From: GCA-2686265 sp036010965
GTDB lineage: Bacteria > Planctomycetota > UBA1135 > GCA-002686595
Assembly (NCBI GenBank): GCA_036010965.1
Contig: DASCMO010000027.1
Span: 1 to 64,000 of the forward strand
Direction: 5' to 3'
DNA length: 64,000 nt
Shown here: positions 62,110 through 64,000 of the stretch, piece by piece
How positions within the stretch are numbered: position 1 is the stretch's first letter
How the letters are laid out: each line of letters starts with the position of its first letter
Made by a program: the position numbers and the translations under genes
Notes under the pieces: generated by a model
The model's database searches: none
The model's input: the letters and a program-made list of their open reading frames with translations, nothing else
What the model was told of the DNA's origin: nothing

Positions 62110-63858
62110 TCAGTCGATCTCAACGCGCTCGAGTTCCCCCCGTTCGAACGCCAGTCGACACGCGCTGCGCTGTTTCTTGCCGCTTGTGGTCCGCGGAAGA
62201 CTGTTGGGCCGCAAGAGTACGACCTCGCTCACCGTCACCTCGTGCTCTCCCGCCACCGCCTCACGAAGGTTCGCCTCCAGCGCCTCCGCGGTGTCGCCAC
62301 TATCGCGCAACGCCCGCCGATCCACTTCCACCGCCACGATCAGGCGCTCCGCGCGCTCCCCCTCGACCGCGAAGGCGATGGCGCCCCCCGGACGCAGAGC
62401 CTCGTGCGCGCCCTCGGCCGCGGATTCGATGTCCTCCGGGTAGTGATTGCGGCCGGCGATGATCACCAGGTCCTTAATGCGACCAGCGATGTAGAGCTCA
62501 CCGTCGTGTACGAATCCAAGGTCTCCGGTGCGCAGGAAGCGCCGCTCCCCCCTCCCCGCCAGATGCGCGCCAAAAGCCTCGCGCGACAGTTCGGGTCGCT
62601 CCCAATAGCCGTCCGCCACGCTATCTCCGGCAGTCCAGACCTCCCCCACCACGCTCACATCACAGGGGACCAGGGTCCCGGGATCGACGATCTCGACCGT
62701 CTGCCCAACGCGCGGCGCTCCGCAGGCCACGAGTTCGACGCTTCTGCTCGCGTTCTCATCGACTTCGACCACCAGACCATCCTCCAAGGCCGGACGGTCG
62801 AAGGTGCAAGTCAAGGGCGCCGTAGTGCGAGCAGTGCCAGTGGTGAACAGAGTGGACTCCGCCAGGCCGTAGCACGGAAAGAAGGTCTGCGGCCGGAATC
62901 CGCAGGGCTCAAAGGTCTCGGCAAAGCGTCGCAAGGTGCTCGGGTCGATGCGCTCGGCTCCGTTGAAGGCCACCTCCCAGGAAGAGAGGTCCAGGCCCTC
63001 GATCTTCTTCGGGCTGGCGTGGCGCACGCACAGGTCAAAAGCAAAGTTGGGAGCCGGAGACCAGTTGATGCGATGGCGCGAGATGAGCTGCAGCCAGCGC
63101 AGGGGCCGGTAAAGGAAAGCCTCGGGAGCAATCAGGTTCACGGGCCGGCCCTGATGGACCGGAAAGAACACCAGGCCGACCAGACCCATGTCGTGGAAGA
63201 AGGGCAACCAGCCGCCGCCCTCCACCAGGGGAGTCGCCGCTCCGGCGGCCTCTAGGGACGAGAGGTTGTGGAGCAAGTTGCCGTGGCGAATGCGCACTCC
63301 CTTTGGAGTGGCTGTGGAGCCCGAGGTGTACTGCAGCATGGCCAGGGAGTCCGGCCCCAGATCGGGGCAGGTCCAGCCCTCTCCCTCGTCCAACTCCACG
63401 CCGGCCGCTACAACCCAGCGCACCTGCGACAGGGAAGGCTCGTCGACCAGCTCGATCCGGGCGCGCTCGGCCACGCTCGAGTCCGTGAGGGCGATGGTCG
63501 CCCCGGAGTCGCAGGCCACGGCCGCCAGACGCCCCCAGCTGCGGTTGGGGCGCGGAGCAAAGAGCGGCACGGCGATCGCGCCGGAGAGGAAGCAGGCGAA
63601 CAGGCCGACGATGTAGTCCACGCCCCAGGGATAGAGCAGCAGGACGCGCTCGCCGACGGCGTCCAGAGTACGCAGGCGCAGGGCCAGGCGCCTTGAGCGT
63701 GCCACGATCTGCTCGTAGGTCCAATTCTCCTCCCCCCGATCGACCTCGAGGGCGAAGCGGAAGGCCACATCATCGGGCTGGGTAGCGGCGCGATGTTCTA
63801 ACACATCGGCCCAGCTCTCAAATGCAGCGACGGCGGAGCTCGGAGCGAGGTCAGTCAT
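62110..63858 (-). CDS. Fatty acyl-AMP ligase (FAAL)
   Basis: 582 residues from the ATG at 63858, which overlaps the upstream stop and has GAGG at 9 nt. Activates a fatty acid as acyl-AMP and passes it to a carrier protein. The adenylate loop is QYTSGSTATPKGV; the FAAL-type insertion LVFFPVHQGRPVNLIAPEAFLYRPLRWLQLIS and FFPCYGLAESTLF follow, then FLRTGDLGFVHDGELYIAGRIKDLVIIAGRNHYPEDIE. The neighbouring ACP-thioesterase is the expected acceptor, so the pair may make or release a modified fatty acid, polyketide or lipopeptide unit. Confidence 0.93.
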   Translation of the reverse strand: MTDLAPSSAVAAFESWADVLEHRAATQPDDVAFRFALEVDRGEENWTYEQIVARSRRLALRLRTLDAVGERVLLLYPWGVDYIVGLFACFLSGAIAVPLFAPRPNRSWGRLAAVACDSGATIALTDSSVAERARIELVDEPSLSQVRWVVAAGVELDEGEGWTCPDLGPDSLAMLQYTSGSTATPKGVRIRHGNLLHNLSSLEAAGAATPLVEGGGWLPFFHDMGLVGLVFFPVHQGRPVNLIAPEAFLYRPLRWLQLISRHRINWSPAPNFAFDLCVRHASPKKIEGLDLSSWEVAFNGAERIDPSTLRRFAETFEPCGFRPQTFFPCYGLAESTLFTTGTARTTAPLTCTFDRPALEDGLVVEVDENASRSVELVACGAPRVGQTVEIVDPGTLVPCDVSVVGEVWTAGDSVADGYWERPELSREAFGAHLAGRGERRFLRTGDLGFVHDGELYIAGRIKDLVIIAGRNHYPEDIESAAEGAHEALRPGGAIAFAVEGERAERLIVAVEVDRRALRDSGDTAEALEANLREAVAGEHEVTVSEVVLLRPNSLPRTTSGKKQRSACRLAFERGELERVEID

Positions 63859-64000
63859 GTTCGGTTCCCTCGCGCTGGCCGTCATCGTGGGGCAACGGGT
63901 CAACCCACAGCCCGCCACGAACCCGCAGGGTCAGCAGCGGGTCGATCTCCACAGGCGACTCCTCGCGCATGCGGAACCGATAGCGCTGGGCCATGGTGGC
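63851..64000 (-). CDS. Partial CDS, C-terminal 49 residues of an unknown protein
   Basis: Open through the window end and ends in TGA at 63851-63853. The visible part is RYRFRMREESPVEIDPLLTLRVRGG, then LWVDPLPHDDGQREGTEHD. It overlaps the FAAL start by 8 bp, so it belongs to the same operon. Too short to name. Confidence 0.6.
   Translation of the reverse strand, partial: ATMAQRYRFRMREESPVEIDPLLTLRVRGGLWVDPLPHDDGQREGTEHD

Overview
The window is dense, high-GC bacterial DNA with short intergenic gaps and many 4-bp start/stop overlaps. I infer a planctomycete-like member of the PVC group. Three things point that way. A secreted protein (12942-14384) ends in a Cys/Gly-rich C-terminal module that I associate with marine planctomycete genomes. 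The GreA homologue (43415-45631) has the very long N-terminal extension also known from chlamydiae. Many of the remaining genes are unassigned proteins. No phage, transposon or CRISPR sequence was seen, and the region reads as stable chromosome.

Layout. 1-9.7 kb (minus strand): fabH (cut by the window edge), plsX, rpmF, alaS, recA, a PfkB-family kinase, a flippase-like membrane protein and a lipoprotein. 9.8-12.2 kb: an SGNH-type membrane-anchored protein and a NifS-like class V aminotransferase. 12.25-12.87 kb (plus strand): a thioredoxin-like lipoprotein whose frame is interrupted by one TGA exactly at the first redox-active position (U-G-W-C), followed by a perfect 8-bp hairpin at bacterial-SECIS spacing. 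I read this as a selenoprotein. 12.9-16.6 kb: a secreted propeller-like protein, a small membrane protein and an OprP/O-type porin.

16.6-29.7 kb is the most coherent accessory block. It holds a YgfK-like iron-sulfur reductase (plus strand) that converges on a tight minus-strand operon. The operon encodes a three-subunit molybdenum hydroxylase (Mo, 2Fe-2S and FAD subunits), a fused XdhD-like molybdenum hydroxylase, an SsnA-like aminohydrolase, two different fold-type II PLP enzymes and a nitrilase-family amidase. This resembles the selenium-linked ygfK-ssnA-xdhD cluster tied to oxygen-independent purine/urate breakdown in gut bacteria, but ygeW, ygeY and hyuA are absent from this window and the domain content of several proteins differs.

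29.8-50.2 kb is mostly housekeeping: ssrA (tmRNA) and smpB, the tldD-pmbA protease pair, tRNA-Leu(CAG), rsmG, tRNA-Trp(CCA), pcnB, a 420-bp non-coding stretch ending in a strong terminator, a BaiN-type flavoprotein, dusB, an amidohydrolase homologue that has lost its metal ligands, long greA, an ArsR-methyltransferase fusion next to ahcY with a candidate operator, gluQ and tRNA-Asn(GTT).

50.3-64 kb (mostly minus): an AddA/AddB-like helicase-nuclease pair, an alpha/beta hydrolase, a Tm-1-like/TIM-barrel gene pair, a GNAT acetyltransferase, and a small lipid-activation module made of a fatty acyl-AMP ligase and an ACP-thioesterase protein. The last gene is cut by the window end.
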